Positions 15,480-22,686 of a stretch of DNA of 25,135 nt are shown one piece after another. Both the position numbers and the translations under genes were made by a program. How positions within the stretch are numbered: position 1 is the stretch's first letter; every line of letters starts with the position of its first letter. Where the stretch lies: positions 1 to 25,135 of the forward strand of contig HF996839.1 of the NCBI GenBank assembly GCA_000432595.1, given 5' to 3'. The notes beneath the pieces are model-generated. The model worked only from the letters and a program-made list of their open reading frames with translations. It was not told the DNA's origin and did no database searches. The stretch comes from Clostridium sp. CAG:710 (lineage in GTDB: Bacteria > Bacillota_I > Bacilli_A > RF39 > UBA660).

Positions 15480-17138
15480 TTATTGCCTAAAGCATCCTCC
15501 ACCAATAAACTCTCGTAAAATTGAATCTTTTGGTATATCATCTGAAGGTATTGGTAAAAACATCTTAAGCATATTAATAAGTCTCTTTGCTTCTTCATAA
15601 TACGGACTATCCATATCAACAGAATATAAAAGAGGTTCTACATAAGTTTTTAAAACACCAATTTCATATATTAATGACGAATTAAATATAACATCTGCCT
15701 CATCCTGAAATGGAAAAATATTTTTTTCTTCACCAAGTCTAACACTAGCCCATTTTTTAAGACTATAATTAACATCATTACCACGATGACGATTATCACG
15801 AATAATTCTTCTAAGTAATCTATTATCAGATGTAGATATTCTATTTTGATCATCTAAGTTTAAACATGTAAGTGGAGAAATGTATATTTTATATTTCTTC
15901 TTTCTAGAAATATCACTTAAAATTTTCGGATTTAATGCATGAATACCCTCTATAATAAGAACATCTTTTTTATCTAACTTAATAACATCTCCTGCATTAT
16001 ATCTAGGTTTGCCAGATACGAAATCATATATTGGAGTCGCAACCTCATTTCCATTTATAATATCCGCTATTTGTTTATCAAAAAGTTTTAAATCTAGTGC
16101 CCCCAAACATTCAAAATCATAATTACCATTTTTATCCTTTGGTGTATCTTCTCTAGCAACAAAGTAATTATCCATAGAAATTGTTTTAGGGTTCATACCA
16201 AAACTTCTAAGATACATACAAAGTTTATTACAAGTAGTAGTCTTCCCAGAAGAAGATGGACCTGCCATTAAAACAACCTTAATTTTATCTTTATTATCAT
16301 AAATATTACGTGCTATATTTAAAAGATTATTGCTTTGAACAGTCTCAGAAATTCTAATTAAATCTCCTATATTACCAGAAGAAACATAATTATTTAATGC
16401 TGGTACTAATTCTATATTCATAATAGATGCCCATTCATGATATTCATTAAACACATCAAACAACATTGAATGATGTTGATAAGGCTTTATAGAATCTTCC
16501 ATATACACAGTTTGATATAGAAGAACAAATCCATTTTCATTAATATAAGCTAAATCAAATCTATCTAATGGAGATGTATTAATTGGCATAAGACTAAAAA
16601 AGAAATTATACATATTACCAAGTTTATATAATGTAATAAATGTATTAGTATTATATTTTAGTAAATTTACCTTTGACTTATCTCCAACACTTTCAAAATA
16701 TTCAATAGCATCTATTCTATTAACGTTCATTTTCTCTATAGATAAATTAAGCTTAGCAACCTCAAGCATTTCATTTTTAAGTAAATTAACTTGATCCTTT
16801 GTAATTTTATGACTTGATGAAATATAAATGCCTTTATCCAAAGAGTGTTTAAAAACAAGCTTATTTCCTCTTAAAACCTTTTTAGCAGCATATGCAAGAA
16901 GATACAATAATCCATTTACATAAGACCTATTTGCCTCTTTATCTTTAATAGTTAAAAGCTCTATAGAAGCATCTTTATTAATAGGACTAGATAATTCCTT
17001 ATATTGATTATTAACCTTTGCAAGTATTATAGGTAAATCATATTCTTCTTGAAACTGTTGAGCAATCTCATATAAAGAAGTTCCTTTAGATACATTAATT
17101 TTTTTATTATTAATTGTAACAGTAACATTTTCTATCAT
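15480..17138 (-). CDS. Nucleoside (uridine) kinase with N-terminal TGS and ThrRS-like domains
   Basis: This 552-aa three-part protein belongs to a known Firmicutes nucleoside-kinase family. Residues 1-62 form a TGS domain, as in threonyl-tRNA synthetase (VSKGTSLYEIAQQF). Residues 65-200 resemble the ThrRS second additional domain but without clear editing-site motifs. Residues 285-480 form a uridine-kinase/phosphoribulokinase P-loop domain: Walker A GPSSSGKTT at 293-301, SMDNYFV near 324-330, VLIIEGIHALNP near 395-406, and RRIIRDNRHRGND near 448-460. It presumably phosphorylates a nucleoside such as uridine; the TGS part may sense a nucleotide or RNA. The start follows GAGGGATATA-ATG. It is monocistronic and divergent from clpP. 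Substrate is inferred. Confidence 0.9.
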   Translation of the reverse strand: MIENVTVTINNKKINVSKGTSLYEIAQQFQEEYDLPIILAKVNNQYKELSSPINKDASIELLTIKDKEANRSYVNGLLYLLAYAAKKVLRGNKLVFKHSLDKGIYISSSHKITKDQVNLLKNEMLEVAKLNLSIEKMNVNRIDAIEYFESVGDKSKVNLLKYNTNTFITLYKLGNMYNFFFSLMPINTSPLDRFDLAYINENGFVLLYQTVYMEDSIKPYQHHSMLFDVFNEYHEWASIMNIELVPALNNYVSSGNIGDLIRISETVQSNNLLNIARNIYDNKDKIKVVLMAGPSSSGKTTTCNKLCMYLRSFGMNPKTISMDNYFVAREDTPKDKNGNYDFECLGALDLKLFDKQIADIINGNEVATPIYDFVSGKPRYNAGDVIKLDKKDVLIIEGIHALNPKILSDISRKKKYKIYISPLTCLNLDDQNRISTSDNRLLRRIIRDNRHRGNDVNYSLKKWASVRLGEEKNIFPFQDEADVIFNSSLIYEIGVLKTYVEPLLYSVDMDSPYYEEAKRLINMLKMFLPIPSDDIPKDSILREFIGGGCFRQ

Positions 17139-17161
17139 TATATCCCTCTATTCTCTATATT

Positions 17162-17170
17162 ATCTTAACA
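17162..17170 (-). promoter_or_regulatory. Possible extended -10 promoter for the TGS-kinase gene
   Basis: TGTTAAGAT lies 24 bp before the start codon. There is no convincing -35. The same 107-bp divergent gap must hold the clpP promoter; I saw no clear sigma-A pair and no CtsR-type direct repeat (GGTCAAA) there. Confidence 0.35.
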
Positions 17171-17245
17171 TAAATTTTCATTTTATACATCATTTATATG
17201 TATATTTTTTAACTTTTAACACTATTATAAATATAGGTGAAGAAT

Positions 17246-17833
17246 ATGGGATTAATTCCAATGATAGTAGATAAAGAAACAAATGGTGAAAGAAGTTATG
17301 ATATTTTTTCAAGATTATTAAAAGACAGAATCATACTTCTAAGTGGTGAAATAGATGATGAGTGTGCAAATTCAGTAATAGCACAATTATTATATCTAGA
17401 CTCATTAAATAATGAAGAAATAAGTTTATATATTAATTCCCCAGGTGGATCAGTAACATCAGGAATGGCAATATATGATACAATGAATTTTGTAAAAAGT
17501 GATGTATCAACCATTTGCCTAGGTATGGCAGCATCAATGGGAGCATTCTTACTTTCAAGTGGTAAAAAAGGAAAAAGATATGCGCTTCCAAATAGTGAAA
17601 TAATGATACATCAACCATTAGGTGGAGCAAAAGGTCAAGCAACTGAGATAAAAATAGCAGCTGAGCAAATTTTAAAAACTAAAGAAAAATTAAACAAAAT
17701 ATTATCAGAAAATACTGGCCAAAATTTAAAAAAAGTAGAGCAAGATACAGAAAGAGATCATTTTTTAGATGCTAATGAAGCCTTAGATTATGGTTTAATT
17801 GATAAAATAATTACGCAAAAAAAAGAAAGCTAA
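17246..17833 (+). CDS. clpP: ATP-dependent Clp protease proteolytic subunit
   Basis: ClpP forms the tetradecameric serine-protease chamber fed by ClpX or ClpC. The 195-aa protein has the catalytic triad S97 (GMAASMGAF), H122 (MIHQPLGG) and D171 (ERDHFLDANEA), the same numbering as mature E. coli ClpP. The N-terminal loop (MGLIPMIVDKETNGERSYDIFSRLL) and the INSPGGSVTSG oxyanion region are also typical. The start at 17246 follows AGGTGAAGAAT-ATG; a GTG 9 bp upstream overlaps that ribosome site and is unlikely. It is a lone plus-strand gene between the TGS-kinase gene (divergent) and the exported-protein gene (convergent). No CtsR operator was seen, so its stress control, if any, differs from B. 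subtilis. Confidence 0.98.
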   Translation: MGLIPMIVDKETNGERSYDIFSRLLKDRIILLSGEIDDECANSVIAQLLYLDSLNNEEISLYINSPGGSVTSGMAIYDTMNFVKSDVSTICLGMAASMGAFLLSSGKKGKRYALPNSEIMIHQPLGGAKGQATEIKIAAEQILKTKEKLNKILSENTGQNLKKVEQDTERDHFLDANEALDYGLIDKIITQKKES

Positions 17834-17848
17834 ATGCTTTCATTTTTA
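17817..17848. terminator. Bidirectional terminator between clpP and the exported-protein gene
   Basis: GAAAGC-TAAAT-GCTTTC is flanked by an 8-A run on the left (a U8 tract for the minus strand) and ATTTTTAAT on the right. The clpP stop TAA is the loop. It looks stronger for the minus-strand gene. Confidence 0.78.
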
Positions 17849-17853
17849 ATATA

Positions 17854-18444
17854 CTATTTTTGAACAAATCCAAATACTATAGAATCAGTAACTGTTTGTG
17901 CTGCCTCTGGTAATTCAGTTACAGTATCCTTAAGAGTATATCTTACAACAACATCAGTACTTGATCCAGTAGTATTACCCTTAGTTAATGCTATAGCTGG
18001 AGAAGTTACGTTATGTGATTCATCAGCTGCTATACTTTCACCACCAATAGTTATTGTTTTAGTAACATATTCATTTTCAGTATTGAAAGAAGAAGTGTAA
18101 GTATTTAATTTAGCATCGATTGACCCAAAGTTAGTAATTGTTCCTTTGTATTCAACATAGTCACGAGGAGCTGTTAATGTAAATGAAACAGTAGCAGTAG
18201 TTTTAGCAGTATCTAAATACTTAACTCCATCAGCAGTTGCTTCAGGAGTAGTATCAGCAGCATTTCCACCTTTTTCATTTAAAGCAAAACTAGCATAATG
18301 AATATCCCATGCAGTTTTTCCAGAAACAGTACCTGTAGCTTTGATATTAATATTTTGTGATAATGCAGCAAAACCTACACCCATGAATATTAATGTTAAA
18401 CATAATGCAATAATTACAACATTCTTAGTTTTCTTTTCTCCCAT
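17854..18444 (-). CDS. Small exported, Thr/Ala-rich surface-type protein
   Basis: This 196-aa protein has a basic start (GEKKTKN), a 20-residue hydrophobic segment (about 8-28) ending GVGFAALSQ, then a Thr/Ser/Ala/Asn-rich, Cys-free beta-type body with an ATGTVSGKTAWDIHYASF entry. It looks exported and either cleaved after the GFAA region or left anchored by it. The layout recalls short secreted matrix or pilin-like proteins (hydrophobic start plus beta body), but I cannot assign a family. Hand counts on sampled lines give visibly higher GC than neighbouring genes, with many Ala, Thr and Gly codons. The start is decided by AGGAGGTGAAAAAG-ATG, the best ribosome site in the window. With its strong promoter and U8 terminator it is built for high expression. 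Confidence 0.8.
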   Translation of the reverse strand: MGEKKTKNVVIIALCLTLIFMGVGFAALSQNINIKATGTVSGKTAWDIHYASFALNEKGGNAADTTPEATADGVKYLDTAKTTATVSFTLTAPRDYVEYKGTITNFGSIDAKLNTYTSSFNTENEYVTKTITIGGESIAADESHNVTSPAIALTKGNTTGSSTDVVVRYTLKDTVTELPEAAQTVTDSIVFGFVQK

Positions 18445-18503
18445 CTTTTTCACCTCCTATATAAAAGTTATGAGAGATTTTTTATCGTCCTCATACTATA
18501 ACA

Positions 18504-18532
18504 AGTATATAATGAGATTTTTTTAAAGTCAA
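18504..18532 (-). promoter_or_regulatory. Strong promoter of the exported-protein gene
   Basis: TTGACT (18527-18532), a 17-bp spacer and TATACT (18504-18509). The roughly 50-base leader can form a TATGAG / CTCATA hairpin before the ribosome site. The -35 matches the rrn promoters. Confidence 0.75.
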
Positions 18533-18553
18533 TAATTTTAAATATTTTTTTTA

Positions 18554-19489
18554 TTACTTGTCATTACTACGAAGTCTAGAAGCTATCTCTTTAATTTTTC
18601 TAAATCTATGGTTTAAGCCTGATTTAGTAATGTTTTTGCCTGTTTCCATACTCATTATTTCACTAAGTTCAAGTAAAGAAGATTCAGGATATTTACACCT
18701 GTAATTAGCAGCCTCTAATAATTTTTCGTCTAAAAATTCTTCTCCCAATTTTTCTACAATAAGATTTATATCTTTGATTTGTTCGTTACTTGACATTAAA
18801 ATCTTATCAGTATTAGCTTGTTCACAATTATTTAATCTATTCGTAATATTTTTTTGTTCTTTTAAAGCTCTAATATTTTCATAATACATAACACCTTGTG
18901 AAGCACCAATAAGTTTTAAAAAATCACTTATATCATCAGAATCTTTAATATAAACCATATATTTCTTCTCACGCATTAATATTTTAGCATTTAATTCAAA
19001 TTCATTAAGAAGTCTTTGAATAAAAACCGCTTCAAACTTATTATCATATAAAAATTCCAAATGATACTGAGAAGTCTTAGGATCATTTATACTTCCTCTT
19101 GCATAAAAAGAACCTCTTATATATGCTTTTATCTCATCTAAAGAACCTACTATGTACTCTGAAACAGTCTCTAAATAATTTCCATCTTGATCAATAATAG
19201 ATAAGTCTTCTAAAATCATTTGTTTTTTTTCTTTTATATAAACATAATAAATATTTTTCTTTGTAAAAAGTTGATTTGATCTATTTTCTATTTCACAATT
19301 TACATTATATAAATCCTTAATAAAAGAAAACATTCTCTTAGCAATCTTAATGTTCTCTGTATAAAGTTCTATATAATCATCAAAAATTTTACCATTTGAT
19401 CTAATAAACGCAGATAACTCTGCGATTTTTTCAGATTGAGTCAAATTTAACATAGATGTTTCATTTTTTATTTCTGAAGTAAATGACAT
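18554..19489 (-). CDS. whiA: DNA-binding protein WhiA
   Basis: WhiA is a conserved Gram-positive regulator, linked to cell division and chromosome segregation in Bacillus and to sporulation septation in Streptomyces. The 311-aa protein begins MSFTSEIKNE, the family's start. The N-terminal part is a degenerate homing-endonuclease (LAGLIDADG-like) fold, with AYIRGSFYARGSINDP near 131-146 and YHLEFLYDN. The C-terminal helix-turn-helix carries YPESSLLELSEIM and KSGLNHRFRKIKEIA near 268-306. The length fits the family (about 310-320). The usual neighbours yvcJ and yvcK are absent; instead it follows a tail-anchored protein of unknown function by 16 bp. The start follows GGGGGAGTTGGGGTT-ATG. No clear terminator was seen after it. 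Confidence 0.94.
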   Translation of the reverse strand: MSFTSEIKNETSMLNLTQSEKIAELSAFIRSNGKIFDDYIELYTENIKIAKRMFSFIKDLYNVNCEIENRSNQLFTKKNIYYVYIKEKKQMILEDLSIIDQDGNYLETVSEYIVGSLDEIKAYIRGSFYARGSINDPKTSQYHLEFLYDNKFEAVFIQRLLNEFELNAKILMREKKYMVYIKDSDDISDFLKLIGASQGVMYYENIRALKEQKNITNRLNNCEQANTDKILMSSNEQIKDINLIVEKLGEEFLDEKLLEAANYRCKYPESSLLELSEIMSMETGKNITKSGLNHRFRKIKEIASRLRSNDK

Positions 19490-19505
19490 AACCCCAACTC
19501 CCCCA

Positions 19506-20153
19506 TTATAAATATCTATATAATAAATATATCATTATAGCAATAACTAAAATACAAATAAGTATTATAGGATAAAACATGGAACTAACAAATGCAGCAT
19601 CAGTTTTATTATCATTAACTGCCATTGCTCTTCCTATTGGTGTAGAAAAAGAAAGCACATTAGCATGTGAATTACCTTTTCCCCCATTTTTATTTATATT
19701 AGCTACATAATTATTTAAATAGTCATATTTTCCCTCAACAATTCCATCATAATATTCCTTGTACTCAGGAATTGTACTAGCTATAAGATGATAGTTATCC
19801 TTTATAAAACTTGGATTAGCTCTAGAAATTTTTGCATAGTCATAAAATGAATTAGTACCTGTTTGTAATGAAACATATATACCTAAAGATAAATATGCTA
19901 AATCTCTTATATTTTCTTGTTTTTTTTCATCACTAGATGCTTTTATAATATTAGAAAACATAGGATATAATTCATCATAACCATCTTCACTAGTTAAATA
20001 TATTGAATCAAAATCAAGATTTTGAACATAGTAACCTCTCTTATGCCACTCAAAAAGTTGTTTATCTAAAAGGTATAATTTACTTACAATTTCTGTAGAA
20101 TCTTTTTCACTATTTAAATAATTAACAAATGACATAGTCTTTCTATTTTCCAT
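19506..20153 (-). CDS. Tail-anchored membrane protein of unknown function
   Basis: I do not recognise this 215-aa protein. It has no signal peptide; the body (1-185) is charged, helical-looking and rich in Tyr, Asp, Asn and Lys. A single hydrophobic segment at about 192-212 (YPIILICILVIAIMIYLL) ends the chain with only RYL after it. That makes it a tail-anchored protein with the bulk in the cytosol. A Gly/Asn/Ser stretch (about 153-162) links the body and membrane end. The N-terminal body, with an EWHKRGYYVQNLDFDSIYL stretch, could fold like a degenerate kinase-like or scaffold domain, but this is a guess. It lies between sigH and whiA, with its own extended -10 promoter and ribosome site GGTGATAGT-ATG. 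Confidence 0.8.
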   Translation of the reverse strand: MENRKTMSFVNYLNSEKDSTEIVSKLYLLDKQLFEWHKRGYYVQNLDFDSIYLTSEDGYDELYPMFSNIIKASSDEKKQENIRDLAYLSLGIYVSLQTGTNSFYDYAKISRANPSFIKDNYHLIASTIPEYKEYYDGIVEGKYDYLNNYVANINKNGGKGNSHANVLSFSTPIGRAMAVNDNKTDAAFVSSMFYPIILICILVIAIMIYLLYRYL

Positions 20154-20168
20154 ACTATCACCATTATA

Positions 20169-20196
20169 ATTATATCATTTAAAAAGCATTAATCAA
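20169..20196 (-). promoter_or_regulatory. Promoter of the tail-anchored protein-whiA unit
   Basis: TTGATT (20191-20196), a 16-bp spacer and TGA-TATAAT (extended -10, 20169-20174) overlap the sigH stop codon. No terminator separates sigH from this unit, so read-through is also possible. Confidence 0.65.
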
Positions 20197-20800
20197 TAAG
20201 ATTTATAATTTTCCTTCTAAGAGTTTTTTTAATACTTCTAAGATAGTTATCAACATCTTTATATCTAAGATCTAAAAGATTAGCAATTGCAGCATTAGAA
20301 AACCCATTAAGTTTTAGTTCATATACAGGCATATACTCATCTTTTAATTCATATTTTAAATCTAAAATATATTTTTCCATTTCTATACTTTCAAATTGAA
20401 GTTCAACAGAATCATCATGAGAATACAAGGTATCTTCTACAACAAAACCATTAGTGATTGGTGTATCAAAAGAAACAGCAGATGACAAAATTATGTTTTT
20501 CCCTCTAAGCATTTTAGTAATATAACCATTCATTTCACGACTAATACAAAGTTTAGCGAGTGTATAAAACAAGCTTCCAGATTTACCATTAAAGTTTTTA
20601 ATAGCATTATTAAGTCCATACATTCCTTCTTGAAACAAATCATCATATTCAACTAATGCGCTTTTGTAGTTTTCACAAAGTGTTTTAGCCATCTTATGAA
20701 TTAAAGGTTTATACTTAGCATAAATCGAGTTATAAACTTCCTCATTATTTTCACCAACTAAATACAACAATTCATAATCATTAACACCCTTATATCTCAT
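20189..20800 (-). CDS. sigH: SigH-like RNA polymerase sigma-70 family factor
   Basis: This 203-aa alternative sigma factor has region 2 at about 8-95, with NDYELLYLVGENNEEVYNSIYAKYKPLI and DLFQEGMYGLNNAIKNFN (core-binding and -10 recognition). Region 4 is at about 150-203, with a helix-turn-helix (GFSNAAIANLLDLRYKDVDNYL). Order and orientation with mrnC and rlmB match the B. subtilis cysS-mrnC-rlmB-yacP-sigH cluster (yacP is missing), supporting SigH, the transition-state and early-sporulation sigma, rather than another small sigma. The start follows AAGGTGATGCT-ATG, 9 bp after rlmB. With Spo0A present it completes the core initiation pair. It is somewhat shorter than B. subtilis SigH (218 aa). 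Confidence 0.85.
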   Translation of the reverse strand: MRYKGVNDYELLYLVGENNEEVYNSIYAKYKPLIHKMAKTLCENYKSALVEYDDLFQEGMYGLNNAIKNFNGKSGSLFYTLAKLCISREMNGYITKMLRGKNIILSSAVSFDTPITNGFVVEDTLYSHDDSVELQFESIEMEKYILDLKYELKDEYMPVYELKLNGFSNAAIANLLDLRYKDVDNYLRSIKKTLRRKIINLID

Positions 20801-20809
20801 AGCATCACC

Positions 20810-21508
20810 TTATTTTTTTGAACGAATCACCTCATAAATCATAATTCCTGCGGCAACAGATGCGTTCAAACTATTTATTTTTCCATACATAGGGATCTTT
20901 GCAATAAAATCACAAGCATCATGAACACTCTTACTAATTCCATTTCCCTCATTTCCAATAACTAAGGCAATCTTTCCAGAATAATCAATTTCTCTATAAT
21001 CAGTACTATTATCCATATCAGTACCAACTATCCAAAAATTTTCTTTTTTTAATTTATTTATTACTTGTAAAAGATTAGTAACCATAGCAATCTTCATATT
21101 CTCTAATGCACCAGCACTAGTTTTCATAACAGTTGCATTAACAGAAACACTTCTATCTTTAGGAATAATTATACCATTTACTCCTGCAGCCTCACATGTT
21201 CTAATAATAGCACCTAAATTATGAGGGTCTTCTAAATGATCTAGTATAACAACAAAACTATCAGGATCACTTATCATTTCTTCTACTTCTGAATATGCAA
21301 AATCACCTATGTCAAGTATTATACCTTGGTGTGAAAATTTTGCAAATCTAGAAAAATCATTTTTATCCATGATTTCAGGTTTTAATTTACGTTTTTCTAT
21401 TAATGAAAGTATCTCTTTATCAGAAAAATCTTTCTGAATTATTATTTTCTTAATTTTTTCATCTTTTTTTAAAATTTCTTTTGCGACATTTCTTCCATAC
21501 ACTAACAT
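20810..21508 (-). CDS. rlmB: 23S rRNA 2'-O-methyltransferase RlmB-like (TrmH/SPOUT)
   Basis: This 232-aa SPOUT-class methyltransferase transfers methyl from SAM to a ribose of rRNA (the Gm2251 site in E. coli). An N-terminal substrate-binding domain (LVYGRNVAKEIL at the start, FSHQGIILDI near 58-67) precedes the trefoil-knot domain. That domain has motif 1 DHLEDPHNLGAIIRT near 89-103, motif 2 VIGNEGNGIS near 183-192 (usually SEGxG; Asn replaces Ser here), and motif 3 PMYGKINSLNASVAAGI near 205-221. Several TrmH paralogs exist, so the rRNA site is inferred from synteny with mrnC and sigH. It begins 1 bp after mrnC; the ribosome site is GGAGGATTAGT-ATG, inside the mrnC end. Confidence 0.92.
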   Translation of the reverse strand: MLVYGRNVAKEILKKDEKIKKIIIQKDFSDKEILSLIEKRKLKPEIMDKNDFSRFAKFSHQGIILDIGDFAYSEVEEMISDPDSFVVILDHLEDPHNLGAIIRTCEAAGVNGIIIPKDRSVSVNATVMKTSAGALENMKIAMVTNLLQVINKLKKENFWIVGTDMDNSTDYREIDYSGKIALVIGNEGNGISKSVHDACDFIAKIPMYGKINSLNASVAAGIMIYEVIRSKK

Positions 21509-21509
21509 A

Positions 21510-21890
21510 CTAATCCTCCAAGTTTAATATAATATTCATAATATAATCAATTCTATCTATTTTATTTTCTAAATAAAGGTATCCAATCAATGCTTCCAAC
21601 GCAGTTGCATGTTTATAGGTTAATATATCACAATTTTTAGGATGTTTACCACTTCTATAATTTCTAGCTCTTCTAACAACATCATTTTCTTGAACAGATA
21701 AAACATTTTTATCCACAAGTTCTGTTAAAAACTTAGCTTGTGCTTTGGCACTTACATAATTAATAGATTCTTTTTGAAGATCATTAACATTAGAAATTCC
21801 TTTTTTTATTAAGTATTCTCTAATATATCTTTCATAAATAGTATCACCCATATATGCTAAAACCAAAACATTAATTTCTTTAGTACTCAT
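21510..21890 (-). CDS. mrnC: Mini-ribonuclease III
   Basis: Mini-III is a dimeric double-strand-specific RNase that matures 23S rRNA ends. It is an RNase III catalytic domain without a dsRNA-binding domain. The 126-aa protein has the catalytic signature LAYMGDTIYERYIREYL with Asp16, the basic VVRRARNYRSGKHPK stretch near 72-86, and the second acidic site ATALEALIGYLYL near 96-108. The length fits the family (about 130-145). The start codon overlaps the previous gene's stop as TAATG, so translation is coupled to the kinase-like gene. The co-transcribed rlmB modifies the same rRNA. Confidence 0.95.
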   Translation of the reverse strand: MSTKEINVLVLAYMGDTIYERYIREYLIKKGISNVNDLQKESINYVSAKAQAKFLTELVDKNVLSVQENDVVRRARNYRSGKHPKNCDILTYKHATALEALIGYLYLENKIDRIDYIMNIILNLED

Positions 21891-22582
21891 TATATATATC
21901 TCCTAGCATCAAATATTGTTTTAATTTTTATTCCTTTAGCTTCTTCCATTTTCTCTTTAATTTGTTCATAATAAGAAACAAAGTCACTAGAAGGTTCAAT
22001 TTCAGATAAATCAGGTATATATAAAGATGGATTATAAATATCATCAGTAGAAAAAAGATATTTCCTAATAGTCGCATTAACTAATCTAAAATTCTTATTC
22101 CAAACTTCATCTTTTGAAGAAACAGAATCAAAGCACCATTCAACTGGATCAGTTATCTCCAACATACCTTTATCATAATTATACATTATATTTCCCTCAT
22201 GTGAATCAAGAATTCTTATTCTTTCCATAGAAATACCATGAACATTGTCTAAAAGTGTAGAAGCGCTTCTAACAAATTCTGAATAATTTAAACCATTAAA
22301 AGTTTCTAAGGTTTCACCATTTATAAAATCAGTAATATAACCTCTAAACTTATTATTAACAATAACTAATTTATTAGGTAAATTAGCTCCTTCGAATCTT
22401 AAATTTGTAAATTTGTTAAGTCTATACATATCATATTCATCCATAGAATAATTAAAGTATTTTAAACACTCAGAATCATTAAGTCTATAAACCTTAGAAG
22501 TAGTACCCATATCACCGTTTTTTACAAGACTAAGTTTTTTTATATCTGATTTACTCATTTTAACAAGATTTAAATCTTCCAT
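21890..22582 (-). CDS. Putative small kinase-fold protein, coupled to mrnC
   Basis: I do not recognise this 230-aa protein as a named family, but it carries the parts of an aminoglycoside-phosphotransferase/protein-kinase-like fold. There is a glycine-rich loop-like GDMGTTSKVYRL (23-34), a candidate ATP Lys at K41 (ECLKYF), and a hinge-like YITDFINGETL (82-92). The catalytic-loop arrangement D126-x4-N131 is in ILDSHEGNIM, followed by D145 in ITDPVEW at the metal-binding position. No helical capping domain beyond about 80 residues is left, so it is a compact kinase. The start is chosen from GGGGGTATGGTTT-ATG; a TTG 15 bp upstream is unlikely. It opens the unit ahead of mrnC, rlmB and sigH, with a TAATG overlap into mrnC. 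Kinase activity and substrate are unproven. Confidence 0.78.
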   Translation of the reverse strand: MEDLNLVKMSKSDIKKLSLVKNGDMGTTSKVYRLNDSECLKYFNYSMDEYDMYRLNKFTNLRFEGANLPNKLVIVNNKFRGYITDFINGETLETFNGLNYSEFVRSASTLLDNVHGISMERIRILDSHEGNIMYNYDKGMLEITDPVEWCFDSVSSKDEVWNKNFRLVNATIRKYLFSTDDIYNPSLYIPDLSEIEPSSDFVSYYEQIKEKMEEAKGIKIKTIFDARRYI

Positions 22583-22610
22583 AAACCATACCCCCAAAAC
22601 ATTTAGAAGT

Positions 22611-22638
22611 ATTTTAACAGATTTTTATAATTTTGTAA
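22611..22638 (-). promoter_or_regulatory. Promoter of the kinase-like-mrnC-rlmB-sigH unit
   Basis: TTACAA (22633-22638), a 16-bp spacer and TGT-TAAAAT (extended -10, 22611-22616) lie immediately after the yugP terminator, 28 bp before the start codon. Confidence 0.6.
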
Positions 22639-22686
22639 ATTAAAAGAGACTAATTATCTCTATCACTAAACATAACAATTAGTCTC
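22637..22686 (-). terminator. Terminator embedded in the yugP 3' end
   Basis: A 10-bp perfect stem (GAGACTAATT at 22677-22686 with AATTAGTCTC at 22646-22655), a 21-base loop, then TTTTAATTT. The stop codon TAG lies in the second arm, so both arms are largely coding. Confidence 0.8.

Noticed and set aside
15671..15853. Minus-strand open frame of 60 codons inside the TGS-kinase gene
   Set aside because: It lies in another frame of a gene with clear P-loop motifs and has no ribosome site.
17139..17245. CtsR operator upstream of clpP
   Set aside because: No tandem GGTCAAA-type heptamers are present on either strand in the divergent gap.
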